Below are positions 1-8,659 of a stretch of DNA of 44,232 nucleotides, piece by piece. The stretch lies in assembly GCA_028280515.1 (NCBI GenBank), contig JANQLP010000085.1, positions 1-44,232 on the forward strand, written 5' to 3'. The DNA is from Hyphomicrobiales bacterium. Lineage in GTDB: Bacteria; Pseudomonadota; Alphaproteobacteria; Rhizobiales; Methyloligellaceae. Position 1 is the first letter of the stretch. Every line of letters starts with the position of its first letter. The position numbers were made by a program, and so were the translations under genes. Under the pieces are notes generated by a model. It had not been told where the DNA came from. It did not search any database and was given only the letters and a program-made list of their open reading frames with translations.

Positions 1-145
1 CTGAAAGCCCATCATCTATCCGTCCTCCCAGACCTATCGTCAAGGAAAACGGAATCACTGTTCGCAACCACCAGCAACCGACTTTTTCAACAAAATCGGC
101 ACTTAACTGCCGTGCTGCTGCCGCTGTGATGACGACCGTTTTGGA
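1..145. other. Left-edge noncoding stretch
   Basis: No coding region, RNA gene or clear palindrome is seen here. It presumably carries the 5' flank of the following CIA30-like gene. A purine-rich run sits near base 45, but no convincing promoter boxes can be assigned by eye. Confidence 0.4.
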
Positions 146-769
146 ATGCTTAGCAGAAACGAGATCCATCAATTTCGACTTTTGGTTGCAGGGCGCCTCT
201 GGTTCTGCGCCGTGGCGGGGATCGTTCTTTTGGCAAGCGCTGCGCAAGCTCACTCTGATGCAATGTTGATTGATGGTTTTTCAGGTGCGACGCTGAGCTC
301 CCCGCTGGGAACACGATGGCGTGTTGTCAGCGACCAGGTCATGGGCGGTGTTTCGACCGCCACCATATCGTTGGATACAATTGACGGCCGGCGCTGTGTC
401 CGCCTTCGCGGAGATGTGCGTTTGGACAACAATGGCGGTTTCGTGCAGGCCTCATTAGACCTAGCGCCTGAATCGGCTGCACTCGACGCTTCTGAGTACA
501 CTGGCATTAGGCTGGTTGTTCGCGGAAATGGCGAGGACTACTCTGTTCACTTGCGTACGCCCGACAATGTCCGTCCATGAATGTCCTACAGGGCTCACTT
601 CACGACAACACCTGATTGGAAAACCATAGAGCTGCCTTTCAAGGACTTTGCTCCTCATCGAATTGGGGTGCCACTGAACGTCAAGCGGCTCAGACGACTG
701 GGGCTCGTTGCCATAGGGAGAGCTTTTTCCGCCGATCTCGCGGTGGCTGAAGTCAGCCTTTACAGATGA
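146..769 (+). pseudogene. Exported CIA30-like protein, interrupted by an in-frame TGA
   Basis: Two consecutive open segments lie in the same frame, split by a single TGA at 578-580. Together they encode about 207 residues that read as one CIA30-type (complex I intermediate-associated protein 30, NADH:ubiquinone oxidoreductase assembly-like) beta-sandwich domain. The N-terminus has a signal peptide: a basic start, the hydrophobic stretch FCAVAGIVLLASA and a cleavage region AQAHS. The first part runs through LIDGFSG, VMGGVST and YSVHLRTPDN. The second continues YRAHFTTTPDW, LPFKDF and AIGRAF to VSLYR. Family members usually read RPW where this gene reads RP-stop, so TGG has probably become TGA. 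The gene is therefore either a recent pseudogene or carries a sequencing error. Nothing suggests recoding: TGA ends other genes here and the position is normally Trp. In bacteria such exported CIA30 proteins have no firm role. Confidence 0.75.
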
Positions 770-1031
770 CATCGGAAAGCGCCCGATCAACTTAAGCCAG
801 CTATCGGCACTTTCCGGCCATTGGGCGACCGTTTAATTCGCGTCCGCATTCGAAGCCATTGCGGACATCCCGATGTAGATGTCAGGCGTATCGGAAAGTC
901 ATCTGCTGCATAGCGCACTCTCTGCAATCTGAAACTGTCTGAGGGGCAGGAAATAGCCGCAAAGTTTCCGTACCTTTCCCTGTCCGTTTCGTGTGCGCTA
1001 TGTGTGCACCTGGAACGCAGACAGGTTTGAC
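770..1031. other. Intergenic region upstream of dusA
   Basis: I see no gene, RNA or strong terminator between the CIA30-like gene and dusA. The sequence is mixed in composition. The reading frame of dusA is open upstream to 993, but that extension does not resemble the family. Confidence 0.4.
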
Positions 1032-1064
1032 ATGGCCGCAGGGGCGCGCGTATGGACTGCGGTT

Positions 1065-2093
1065 ATGGACGAAAATTCCCCGACATATGCCCCGGTGGAC
1101 CGGCGTTTCTCCGTTGCGCCCATGATGGAGTGGACGGACCGGCACTGCCGTTACTTCATGCGGCTGATGTCGTCGCGCGCGCTGCTCTATACCGAGATGG
1201 TGACGGCGGCGGCGGTGGTTCACGGCGACAGGACGCGTCTGCTCGGTTTCGATCCGGCGGAACAGCCGGTCGCGCTGCAACTGGGAGGCAGCGACCCGGC
1301 GCAGCTCGCCGCGGCGGCGCGCATCGGCGAAGGGTTCGGATACCGCGAGATCAACCTCAACATCGGCTGTCCGTCGGACCGGGTGCAGTCGGGACGGTTC
1401 GGCGCGTGTCTCATGGCCGAACCGGACCTCGTGGCGCGCTGCGTTGACGCCATGCAGGACGCGGCCGGTGTACCGGTCACCGTAAAGTGCCGCATCGGCA
1501 TCGACGACCAGGACGCGGAGCAGGACCTCGACCGGTTCGTGTCAGCGGTCGCGGATGCGGGTTGCCGTACCTTCATCGTCCATGCGCGCAAGGCGTGGCT
1601 CGAAGGACTGAGCCCGAAAGAGAACCGCGATGTGCCGCCGCTCGACCACGACCGGGTCCACAGGCTGAAGCGGAGATTCGCCGGCCTTGAGATCTGCATC
1701 AATGGCGGTATCGAGACCGTGGCCGAAGCCGAAGATCATCTCGCCTTTGTCGACGGCGTAATGATGGGACGTGCCGCCTATCACAATCCCTACCTGCTCG
1801 CCGAGGTCGATGCGCGCATTTTTGGCGAAGGACGTGGGCCGGCCCGAAATCGCGAGGATGTCCTCGAGCGCTACATCCCTTATGCCGAGCGTGAACTGGC
1901 GTGCGGCACGCGCCTGCATCACCTGACCCGGCACATCCTCGGCCTGTATCACGGGCAGCCCGGCGCGCGCGCGTTCCGCCGCCGCTTGAGCGAGGAGGGC
2001 GCGCGCAGCGACGCCGGTATCGAGGTTCTCAAAGAGTGCTTGGCGCACCTTCGCGATGCGCGTATGCATATGCCTCCGGTGGCGGCTGAATAG
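1065..2093 (+). CDS. dusA: tRNA-dihydrouridine(20/20a) synthase DusA
   Basis: Flavin- and NADPH-dependent enzyme that reduces uridine 20/20a in the tRNA D-loop. The protein opens with the family signature RRFSVAPMMEWTDRHCRYFMR. It then has LYTEMV, the phosphate/flavin-binding LQLGGSDP and the catalytic-cysteine segment NIGCPSDRVQSG followed by FGACLM. After these come VTVKCRIGID, FIVHARKAWLEGLSPKENR, INGGIE and GVMMGRAAYHNP. The C-terminal helical part HHLTRHILGLYHGQPGAR is characteristic of DusA rather than DusB or DusC. The ATG at 1065 gives 342 residues, the usual length. Upstream ATGs at 993 and 1032 only add non-family residues. It is followed at 20 bp by the TauE-like gene, so the two may be co-transcribed, though no functional link is evident. 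Confidence 0.95.
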   Translation: MDENSPTYAPVDRRFSVAPMMEWTDRHCRYFMRLMSSRALLYTEMVTAAAVVHGDRTRLLGFDPAEQPVALQLGGSDPAQLAAAARIGEGFGYREINLNIGCPSDRVQSGRFGACLMAEPDLVARCVDAMQDAAGVPVTVKCRIGIDDQDAEQDLDRFVSAVADAGCRTFIVHARKAWLEGLSPKENRDVPPLDHDRVHRLKRRFAGLEICINGGIETVAEAEDHLAFVDGVMMGRAAYHNPYLLAEVDARIFGEGRGPARNREDVLERYIPYAERELACGTRLHHLTRHILGLYHGQPGARAFRRRLSEEGARSDAGIEVLKECLAHLRDARMHMPPVAAE

Positions 2094-2113
2094 CCGCGGG
2101 GGCGGGGGTTTTC

Positions 2114-2938
2114 ATGGATCTCGGATTGCCGGCGGGCGAAATCGTCTGGCTGCTGGCGCTGATGCTTGGCGGCGGGCTCGTCATGGGCGTGCTTGCCGGC
2201 CTGCTCGGCATCGGCGGCGGCGGCGTCATGGTGCCGATCCTCTATGAGCTGTTCTCCGCCATGGGCGTCGAAGATGCGGTGATCATGCACATGTGCGTCG
2301 GCACATCGCTCGCCGTCATCCTGCCGACATCGCTGCGTTCGTTCGTGTCGCACAAGGCGAAGGGTGCGGTGGATATGGACATCATCCGCACCATGGCGGT
2401 GCCTGTTATCGTCGGCGTCGCCGTCGGCGCGGTCGTGGCCCGCTATTCCAACACCGAAATCCTCACGGCGATCTGGGCCGGTGCGGCAACGATTATGTCC
2501 CTGAAGCTCTTCTTCGGACGTGAAAGCTGGAAACTGGGCGACGCGGTTCCGGGCAATCCGTGGCGCAGTCTTTACGGCCTGTTCGTGGGCGCGATTTCGA
2601 CGCTGATGAGCATCGGCGGCGGGGCCTTCATCACCATGATGATGACGTTGTACGGGCGGTCGATCCATCAGGCAGTGGCCACGTCTTCCGGTTTCGGACC
2701 GCTGATCGCGGTCCCCGGGACCCTCGGTTTCATCTGGGCCGGTTGGGGCGTTGCGGGCACGCCGCCGGGATCGTTGGGTTATGTGAGCGTTCTGAGTGCG
2801 CTCATCATCGTGCCGGTCAGCGTGCTGGCCGCGCCGCTCGGTGTGCGGCTCGCGCACGGCATTTCGCGGCGCAAGCTCGAACTTGCGTTCGCGACATTTC
2901 TTGCGGTCATCGCGGTTCGGTTTTTCGCAACGCTCTAG
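2114..2938 (+). CDS. TauE/SafE-family membrane permease
   Basis: Predicted inner-membrane permease of 274 residues with about eight hydrophobic segments. The family's glycine-rich repeat is present twice: GLLGIGGGGVMVPIL near residues 33-47 and LMSIGGGAFITMMM near 163-176. Other family features include VGTSLAVILPTSLRSF and the C-terminal LAHGISRRKLELAFATFLAVIAVRFF. Family members export or import sulfite, sulfoacetate and other organic anions; the substrate cannot be read from sequence. It lies just downstream of dusA and converges on the DUF2062 gene with only 27 bp between stops, with no obvious intrinsic terminator in that gap. Confidence 0.9.
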   Translation: MDLGLPAGEIVWLLALMLGGGLVMGVLAGLLGIGGGGVMVPILYELFSAMGVEDAVIMHMCVGTSLAVILPTSLRSFVSHKAKGAVDMDIIRTMAVPVIVGVAVGAVVARYSNTEILTAIWAGAATIMSLKLFFGRESWKLGDAVPGNPWRSLYGLFVGAISTLMSIGGGAFITMMMTLYGRSIHQAVATSSGFGPLIAVPGTLGFIWAGWGVAGTPPGSLGYVSVLSALIIVPVSVLAAPLGVRLAHGISRRKLELAFATFLAVIAVRFFATL

Positions 2939-2965
2939 CGGTTTGGAGGGGCGGCCGGTCGGCGC

Positions 2966-3595
2966 TCAGGCTTTTTGCTCGCCCTGCGGTCCGGACGGGA
3001 GGGGCTTGAACTTCGAGCGCTTCTTCGGCTTTCTCGCCTTGGCCATTCTTCGTGCGCGCAGCTCCTGATAGCGCTGCACGAAGCCGTAGCTGAGCTTGTA
3101 GGACGCCCATCCGCTGATCACCGCCCACACCGCCGAGCCCACAAACAACGGAATTCCGAAGAATTTCCAGAGCACCTCGAGCTGTGCCGCAAGTGTTGTG
3201 AACAAACCGGCATCCGGGTTTTCCGAAAGCACGAACAACGACCGGAAGGCCTCGTAGCCGAGCGGGTCCGAGAAATTCCCCATCAGCATCTGCCCGGTCA
3301 GGTAGAACAGATAATAGGCCGGTACGATGGTGACGATGTTGGTGGTCCAGGTCCAGGCGAGGCCGTTCACAAGGCAGAAGTCCCACCCGAACACGCGCGT
3401 CGCCACAATCCACGTGATGAACACCAGCGCCATGTGAAGACCGAAGAAGGGGGTCATGGCCCAGACCATCCCGATCATGACGCCGCGCGCGATATGTTCC
3501 GGGGTCGCTTTGTTGCGGAGCATCGGGATGTGCAGGCGGTAGCGCACGGTTCGCCAAAGCTTGTCAACCATACTGAATTGGCGCGGTGCGGTCAT
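2966..3595 (-). CDS. DUF2062 domain membrane protein
   Basis: A 209-residue membrane protein matching DUF2062: TPEHIARGVMIGMVWAMTPF near the N-terminus, then hydrophobic segments around residues 36-66, 78-104 and 145-170. It contains the polar motif NGLAWTWTTNIVT. The C-terminal 30 residues are strongly basic (RARRMAKARKPKKRSKFK), which suggests a cytoplasmic tail touching nucleic acid or the membrane surface. The function is unknown in the family; relatives are often found beside cell-envelope or glycosyltransferase genes. The start ATG at 3595 has only a weak AGG upstream. It is last in a minus-strand run below the phosphohexomutase, 184 bp away, so it may have its own promoter. Confidence 0.85.
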   Translation of the reverse strand: MTAPRQFSMVDKLWRTVRYRLHIPMLRNKATPEHIARGVMIGMVWAMTPFFGLHMALVFITWIVATRVFGWDFCLVNGLAWTWTTNIVTIVPAYYLFYLTGQMLMGNFSDPLGYEAFRSLFVLSENPDAGLFTTLAAQLEVLWKFFGIPLFVGSAVWAVISGWASYKLSYGFVQRYQELRARRMAKARKPKKRSKFKPLPSGPQGEQKA

Positions 3596-3673
3596 ATGCG
3601 CTTGTACCTGCGTGAGCGTGCAATCTGAACGATTAAAGCCCAGACAGTCTCAACTTTTGCCTAACATCCCCTT

Positions 3674-3692
3674 CCTAGGTACGAAACCTAGG
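3674..3692. repeat. Perfect 7-bp stem-loop in the DUF2062 upstream region
   Basis: CCTAGGT and ACCTAGG flank the five-base loop ACGAA. There is no adjacent T-tract on either strand, so it is not a standard terminator. It sits about 80 bp upstream of the DUF2062 start and could be an operator or a leader hairpin. Confidence 0.45.
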
Positions 3693-3750
3693 CCCCTCCT
3701 GTCCATATGGTGTTGCCTGATTGTGATTTCACGTCATGTGGGAAATCAGG

Positions 3751-3770
3751 GGCTCGTTTCTCAGCGAGCC
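3751..3770 (-). terminator. Weak hairpin just downstream of the phosphohexomutase gene
   Basis: GGCTCG and CGAGCC pair across an eight-base loop, 10 bp beyond the stop of the minus-strand phosphohexomutase gene. No good T-run follows on the minus strand, so any termination would be inefficient or Rho-assisted. Confidence 0.3.
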
Positions 3771-3779
3771 GCAACGGTC

Positions 3780-5279
3780 TCAGATTTTCTGGTTGTACTC
3801 GCCCACTTCAGGCTGCTTCGCGAGGTATGCGTCGATCTCGCCGAAGATCGCGCGCATGTTCTCCTCCGATGTCGGGCTTTCGACGACCACGACCAGTTCG
3901 GGCTTGTTGGAGGAGGCGCGCAGCAATCCCCAGGTCCCGTCCTCCAGCACGATGCGAATACCGTTCACGGTGATCAGATCGCGAATGCTCTGGCCGGCGA
4001 GCTGTCCGCCGTTCGACGCCACATCGGAAAAATGCGAGACCGCCCGGTCGACCACGTCATATTTGATCTCGTCGGCACAATGGGGCGACATGGTCGGCGA
4101 TTGCCAGGTCCGGGGCAGGGCGCGCTCCAGGTTCGCCATGGACTGATCGCTCGCATGGTCGAGCATGTCGCACACCGCAAGCGCGGCGACCAGACCGTCG
4201 TCGTACCCACGCCCGAGTGGCGGACTGAAGAAAAAATGGCCCGATTTCTCGAATCCGACCAGCGCGCCGGTCTCGTGGCTGTAGCGCTTCATGTAGGAAT
4301 GGCCGGTTTTCCAGTAGCTGCAGGACGCACCGTTCTCGGCCAGAACCGGGTCGGTCAGGAACAGTCCGGTCGATTTGACGTCCGCGACGAACTTCGCGTC
4401 GGCGTGCCGGGCCGAAATGTCGCGCGCCAGCATGACACCGACCTTGTCGGCGAAAATGGCGTTTCCTTCATTGTCGACGACGCCGCAGCGGTCGCCGTCT
4501 CCATCGAATGCAAACCCGACGTCTGCCTTTGAGGCGAGCACCGCCTCGCGCAGCGAATCCAGCATCTTCATGTCTTCCGGATTCGGATTGTAGTTCGGGA
4601 AGCTGTGATTGAGGTCGCAGTGCAGCGGCGTCACATCGCATCCGACCGCTTCGAGGACCTCCGGCGCGAATGCACCGGCGGTGCCGTTTCCGCAAGCCAC
4701 CACGATCTTGAGGTTTCGCTTGAGTTTCGCCCGGTTCGCTAGATCGGCGATGTAACGCTCCCGGACATCTGGATGAAAGGTGTACGTGCCGCCGCCGTCA
4801 GCCTTGAACGCGGCTTGGAAGACGATCTCCTTCAACTCGGTGACTTCGTCGGGTCCGAACGTCAGAGGCCGCGCCAGCCCCATCTTGATGCCCGTCCAGC
4901 CATTGTCGTTGTGGCTGGCGGTGACCATGGCCACACCTTCGACATCCAGATCGAACTGGGCGAAATAGGCCATTGGCGAAAGAGCGAGGCCGATGTCATG
5001 CACCTCCATGCCCCCGGCGAGCATGCCGGACATCAGCGCCTGTTTGATGGCGGCCGAATAGGAGCGGTAGTCGTGACCCGTAACAATGCGGAGCGGAACG
5101 TTGCGTCTGCGGAACAGTTCCGCAAGACCGAGGCCGATCGCCTGCAGTCCCATGAGGTTGATTTCCTGCGGGTACAGCCAGCGGGCGTCGTATTCCCGAA
5201 AGCCGGTCGGCTTGATGAAGGGCAATCGCTCGAAATCCGCCGAATTCGGCGTCAGGTCGGTTCGCGGTTCTGGAAACAT
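3780..5279 (-). CDS. Phosphomannomutase/phosphoglucomutase (alpha-D-phosphohexomutase)
   Basis: Interconverts hexose 1- and 6-phosphates (mannose and/or glucose), supplying nucleotide-sugar precursors for exopolysaccharide and lipopolysaccharide. All four superfamily elements are visible. The phosphoserine loop is VTASHNDNGWTGIK, with Ser at about 122. The metal loop is AFDGDGDRCGVVD, the sugar-specificity loop is GFEKSGHFFF and the C-terminal phosphate-binding part is LRASSNKPELVVVVE. The N-terminal FREYDARW is also typical. The ATG at 5279 gives 499 residues; the frame is open to a TTG at 5333, but the extra 18 residues add nothing family-like. It lies 89 bp downstream of the first aspartic-protease gene in the same direction. 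The AlgC-type and ManB-type activities cannot be separated by inspection. Confidence 0.9.
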   Translation of the reverse strand: MFPEPRTDLTPNSADFERLPFIKPTGFREYDARWLYPQEINLMGLQAIGLGLAELFRRRNVPLRIVTGHDYRSYSAAIKQALMSGMLAGGMEVHDIGLALSPMAYFAQFDLDVEGVAMVTASHNDNGWTGIKMGLARPLTFGPDEVTELKEIVFQAAFKADGGGTYTFHPDVRERYIADLANRAKLKRNLKIVVACGNGTAGAFAPEVLEAVGCDVTPLHCDLNHSFPNYNPNPEDMKMLDSLREAVLASKADVGFAFDGDGDRCGVVDNEGNAIFADKVGVMLARDISARHADAKFVADVKSTGLFLTDPVLAENGASCSYWKTGHSYMKRYSHETGALVGFEKSGHFFFSPPLGRGYDDGLVAALAVCDMLDHASDQSMANLERALPRTWQSPTMSPHCADEIKYDVVDRAVSHFSDVASNGGQLAGQSIRDLITVNGIRIVLEDGTWGLLRASSNKPELVVVVESPTSEENMRAIFGEIDAYLAKQPEVGEYNQKI

Positions 5280-5368
5280 GGCCTCAGCACTTTCTCGCGC
5301 GTTCGAGGGTGCTTGATAGCCGAATTGGCGCAACGCAACAATGTTCGCCGATCCGTCCGGTGTCGATG

Positions 5369-5929
5369 CTACTCGACGAGCACCAGCGTGTTGCCGCGCA
5401 GTTCGAAGCGCTCCAGCCGCCGGATGAACTCCATACCCAGCAATGTGACCGTCAACCTGCCAGGCGCCAAAACCAGACCGCGTACGTTGCGCACTTCCAC
5501 GTCGCCGATCTCGACGCTGTGCAGCGACACGGGCGCAGCACGCGCAATGCCGTTGGCCGTGCTCACCTTGTGCGTGAACTCGGAGTCGCGTGGCCGCAGA
5601 CCGAGGCGGTCCGCATCCTCGTAGGGCAGCGCGATTGCTGTTGCCCCGGTGTCGACCATCACGGCGATGGCGCGGCCATTTACGTTGGCTTTGGTGTAGA
5701 AGTGGCCTTGGCGGTCCGCCTTCAGCGTCACGGATCTCTCAAAACCGTTCTTGTTGCTGACGGGCTCCTGAATGTCGGGTCTATGATTGTCGGCGACGAC
5801 GGCGATCGTCCGGGCGGCGAACTGCCTCATGTCGTCGAAGAAGTAGACGCAGCCGAAACCGATTGCCACCACGGCGCCCCAGGACACCGCTTCGCGCAAA
5901 AAGGTTTTGACGCCGGAACTGTACGCCAT
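5369..5929 (-). CDS. Membrane-anchored retropepsin-like aspartic protease, copy 1 (TIGR02281 family)
   Basis: A 186-residue single-domain aspartyl protease of the clan AA type. One N-terminal membrane segment (about residues 14-31, AVSWGAVVAIGFGCVYFF) is followed by a linker. The protease fold carries the catalytic motif MVDTGATAIALP with Asp at about 93, then LGLRPRD, VSTANGIARAAPV, the second-half LGMEFIRRLERFEL and a terminal LVLVE. Such proteins must dimerise to form an active site. The family is common in alphaproteobacteria and its substrates are unknown. The ATG at 5929 is preferred over an upstream TTG at 5959. It sits 55 bp downstream of a paralogous gene of the same kind and upstream of the phosphohexomutase, suggesting one transcript. 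Confidence 0.85.
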   Translation of the reverse strand: MAYSSGVKTFLREAVSWGAVVAIGFGCVYFFDDMRQFAARTIAVVADNHRPDIQEPVSNKNGFERSVTLKADRQGHFYTKANVNGRAIAVMVDTGATAIALPYEDADRLGLRPRDSEFTHKVSTANGIARAAPVSLHSVEIGDVEVRNVRGLVLAPGRLTVTLLGMEFIRRLERFELRGNTLVLVE

Positions 5930-5984
5930 ACGCAGGAACCCCCGGGGAGATAACCTCAAAGACCAGCTTTCCGAGTTCAGAAAA

Positions 5985-6689
5985 CTAGCTCCGTAGTGTC
6001 AGGAAATCTCCGGAGAATTCATAAGAACGTAAACGGCTTAAAAAACTCATACCGAGCAGGCTTTCGTGGAGCGCACCGGGCTTGGTCACGAGTGCTTCCA
6101 CGTTGTTAACGGTAACAGAGCCGATCGACACGTTGTTAAGCCTAACGCGTGCAGCAAAGGCCGTTCCGTTCGCGGTGCGCACGGGTACGGAATAGTTCAG
6201 TCCGTCAAGATTGATGCCAACGCGTTCCGCATCGGATGGGCGGAGCACCACCGTGGAGGCACCTGTGTCGACGATCATGTCCACTCTCGTCCCGTTTGTT
6301 CGCGTATGGGCGAGAAAGTGGCCGTCGGCCTGTTTGCGGATACGCACGCCCGTCGTTTGCGCATCGCCGGTATTGACACTCATCGGCATGCCGGGGACGA
6401 GTTCCCCGCCAATGCGGTGAACCAGCGGCATCACCTGATCGCGATAGCTGTATCCGGCAATCAGCACCACACCGAGGACACCCCAGAACAGAGCATCACG
6501 GACGGCACCGGTAAACCGACCCCGGTATCCGCTCAGCATGGAGCCTCCAAGGAAGACCAGAAGCGCGAGCCCGGCGACGATACCGGCGAAATCACCCGGT
6601 TCGAAACCGGCGACCGTGCCTGCGTCGTTGTTCAGAACGAGGACGGCGCCGGCTACGATCAGCAGCCCGAGTGCAATCCAGGAACTCAT
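5985..6689 (-). CDS. Membrane-anchored retropepsin-like aspartic protease, copy 2 (TIGR02281 family)
   Basis: A 234-residue paralogue of the following gene. It has three predicted membrane segments (about residues 3-20, 35-52 and 66-81) where its neighbour has one. The domain carries MIVDTGASTVVLRPSDAERVG with the catalytic Asp at about 141, VRTANGTAFAARV and LGMSFLSRLRSYEF. The shared order of DTGA, TANG and LGM-FL-RL elements points to an old tandem duplication with divergence of the membrane anchor. Two single-lobed proteases side by side could form heterodimers; this is inference. The gene lies 116 bp downstream of the histidine kinase gene on the same strand. Confidence 0.85.
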   Translation of the reverse strand: MSSWIALGLLIVAGAVLVLNNDAGTVAGFEPGDFAGIVAGLALLVFLGGSMLSGYRGRFTGAVRDALFWGVLGVVLIAGYSYRDQVMPLVHRIGGELVPGMPMSVNTGDAQTTGVRIRKQADGHFLAHTRTNGTRVDMIVDTGASTVVLRPSDAERVGINLDGLNYSVPVRTANGTAFAARVRLNNVSIGSVTVNNVEALVTKPGALHESLLGMSFLSRLRSYEFSGDFLTLRS

Positions 6690-6805
6690 GCGACGTCAGC
6701 CTTTTTTGGGCGCACCACTCCTGTCTGTGTGCGAATCATCATCCCAATTATGTAAGCAGCCCGGGCTGTAAAACAAACAACGTGGACAAAGCGTAACGTG
6801 GTGGG

Positions 6806-8401
6806 TCACGCGCTGTGACGTTCAAGATGCGACGCGTTATGCCGTTCGCGCCAGCCCGATTGCGAGCCGGTTGCCGCTTGTGCGTTTGGGAGCGCCGTAT
6901 GCGGTTCGCCCGGTTCGGCCAGCCGCGGCAGCGTTTGCATGACGCGTTCTGGCGGGAATGTGACCGTTACAAGCGTTCCCTGCCGCAATTTGCTCTTTAT
7001 ATCGAACGTGCCGCCGTGCAATTCGACGAGCCCCATGACGATGGGCAGACCGAGACCGGTCCCACCCTCCGCCGTCTGGTGGGCCAGGGAACCTTGTCCG
7101 AAATTCTTCAGCACGCGGGGGATTTCTTCCTCCGGAATGCCGGGTCCGGTGTCATTGATGCTGAGGAACTGTCCGCCTGACGGTGTGGCGCCGACAGAGA
7201 TGGAAATCGCGCCGTCTGAAGGTGTGAACTTGATGGCGTTGGAGAGCAGGTTCAGGCAGACCTGACGGATCGCGCGCTCGTCGACCCAGAGTTTCGGAAG
7301 ACCGACCTGAAAGTTTTCGATGATCTGGAGGCCCTTCTTCTCCGCACGCAGTTTGAGCAGGCGGTGGCAATCCTCGGCCACGTCGGCGAGCGCAATCGGT
7401 TCTTCCTGGAGTTCGTAGCGCCCGGCCTCGATGCGTGACAGATCGAGGATTTCGTTGATCAGGTTCAACAAATGCTCGCCGCTCTCATGGATGTCGTTAG
7501 CATATTCCTTGTAGGTGGGGTTGCTGTGCGGACCGAGGATCTCGGACTTCATCACTTCGGAGAACCCCAGAATTGCGTTCAGGGGTGTCCGCAGCTCGTG
7601 GCTCATGGTGGCAAGAAACCGGGATTTCGCGATGTTTGCGGACTCGGCGCGTCGCCGGGCCTCGTCGGAAATCGACTTTGACTGTTCAAGCTCGGCGATC
7701 AGCAGTTCCTTTTCCGCCCGATACTCAAGCATTGTCATAACGGTTGAGTGTAAACCCTTTAAAATAAATACGAAATATATGTGGACGCCGACCGCCAATG
7801 CTGCCATTGCCCAATAGAACGGCGTATCGAGCATGGTGAAACGCAGGACCATGGCCGCGGTCAGTGGAATGGTGCCGACATACACGATCGGCATGACCGT
7901 TGAAGCGAACATCATGCGCATGGCGATGACGACCGTCAGGCATGCGAACAGGAAAACGTACGGCGACTGGTCCGTGCTGTTGACGCTGACAAAGGCAACG
8001 CTTGCCCAGGTGATCCCGTAGACAAATTCGGCTGCAACGAACTTTGTCCGCCATTTCTGGACGTTCACCTGCCCGCGCGGGATTTTCGTGAACCGCCGGC
8101 ACATGGCGAGCAGAATGCCCTTCGAGATGAAGACCATTGCCAGCCACAAAATGAGCTCGTTCGCGGGCGCCCAGAACATTGATGCCATGGCGACAACGAT
8201 GGCCAGTAACGGAATGGCGAGGGCGGCGCTCAGTTCATTGTGCACGAACATGAGCAGCAGTTCATACTCGAAGGCAGGCTTGGAACCTGGTTTGTAGGCC
8301 AGGTTTTCACGCACGTCCTGAAAACTCCGGGAGCGCGTGTCGACGGATCCGGTGTCCGTCACGTCCGCCCCGGCTGCCGCGGAGTTTTCAGCTGCGCTCA
8401 T
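6806..8401 (-). CDS. Integral-membrane sensor histidine kinase (DivJ/PdhS-like catalytic core)
   Basis: A 531-residue kinase. Residues about 48-212 contain roughly six hydrophobic segments with no periplasmic sensor loop of note, so the signal is probably membrane or redox related. A short coiled coil (about 222-258) leads to the H-box KSRFLATMSHELRTPLNAILGFSEVM, with the phosphorylated His at about 268. The N-box NLLSNAIKFTP, G1 NDTGPGIP and G2 GGTGLGLPIV follow. The H-box and the stretch SGEHLLNLINEILDLSRIEAG resemble the alphaproteobacterial DivJ/PdhS/PleC group, which usually phosphorylates DivK. No response regulator is adjacent, so it is an orphan kinase. The ATG at 8401 has a good GGGAAA ribosome site; the frame is open further to 8497. 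It diverges from the SNase-like gene. Confidence 0.88.
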   Translation of the reverse strand: MSAAENSAAAGADVTDTGSVDTRSRSFQDVRENLAYKPGSKPAFEYELLLMFVHNELSAALAIPLLAIVVAMASMFWAPANELILWLAMVFISKGILLAMCRRFTKIPRGQVNVQKWRTKFVAAEFVYGITWASVAFVSVNSTDQSPYVFLFACLTVVIAMRMMFASTVMPIVYVGTIPLTAAMVLRFTMLDTPFYWAMAALAVGVHIYFVFILKGLHSTVMTMLEYRAEKELLIAELEQSKSISDEARRRAESANIAKSRFLATMSHELRTPLNAILGFSEVMKSEILGPHSNPTYKEYANDIHESGEHLLNLINEILDLSRIEAGRYELQEEPIALADVAEDCHRLLKLRAEKKGLQIIENFQVGLPKLWVDERAIRQVCLNLLSNAIKFTPSDGAISISVGATPSGGQFLSINDTGPGIPEEEIPRVLKNFGQGSLAHQTAEGGTGLGLPIVMGLVELHGGTFDIKSKLRQGTLVTVTFPPERVMQTLPRLAEPGEPHTALPNAQAATGSQSGWRERHNASHLERHSA

Positions 8402-8659
8402 GTCGTTTCCCGGATCCAACCCGACTTGGAAACTGGGCGAGGGAAAAAGCACACGGGTCTTTCCACCGTCGGCGGATCGACCCGAGCCAGCGCCCAATTG
8501 CTCATTTTCATGTTTGGAAAGAATTTCCTAACTTCGCGTTTACATTTGCGGGAATTCGTACATTTTTGGCGCAAATTGGCGGTGGAGGGTCACGCGAACG
8601 CGGGCGGCCCGCATGCCATTTCAATCCAATCACGGTGCGCGCGCTGCAGGGGGCCGGTC

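Noticed and set aside
560-600. Selenocysteine or Trp recoding at the CIA30 TGA
   Set aside because: The family position is Trp and not Cys or Sec, and there is no clear hairpin just after. TGA serves as a normal stop elsewhere, so a nonsense mutation is simpler.
3674-3692. Stem-loop as a terminator
   Set aside because: No T-tract on either strand, so it is listed as a repeat of unknown role only.
3561-4532. 323-codon plus-strand frame opposite the phosphohexomutase gene
   Set aside because: The minus-strand gene has all catalytic loops; this frame has no motif.
8240-8659. N-terminal extension of the SNase-like protein
   Set aside because: It lies antisense to the kinase gene and is not family-like; the TTG at 8660 has a good ribosome site and directly precedes the membrane segment.
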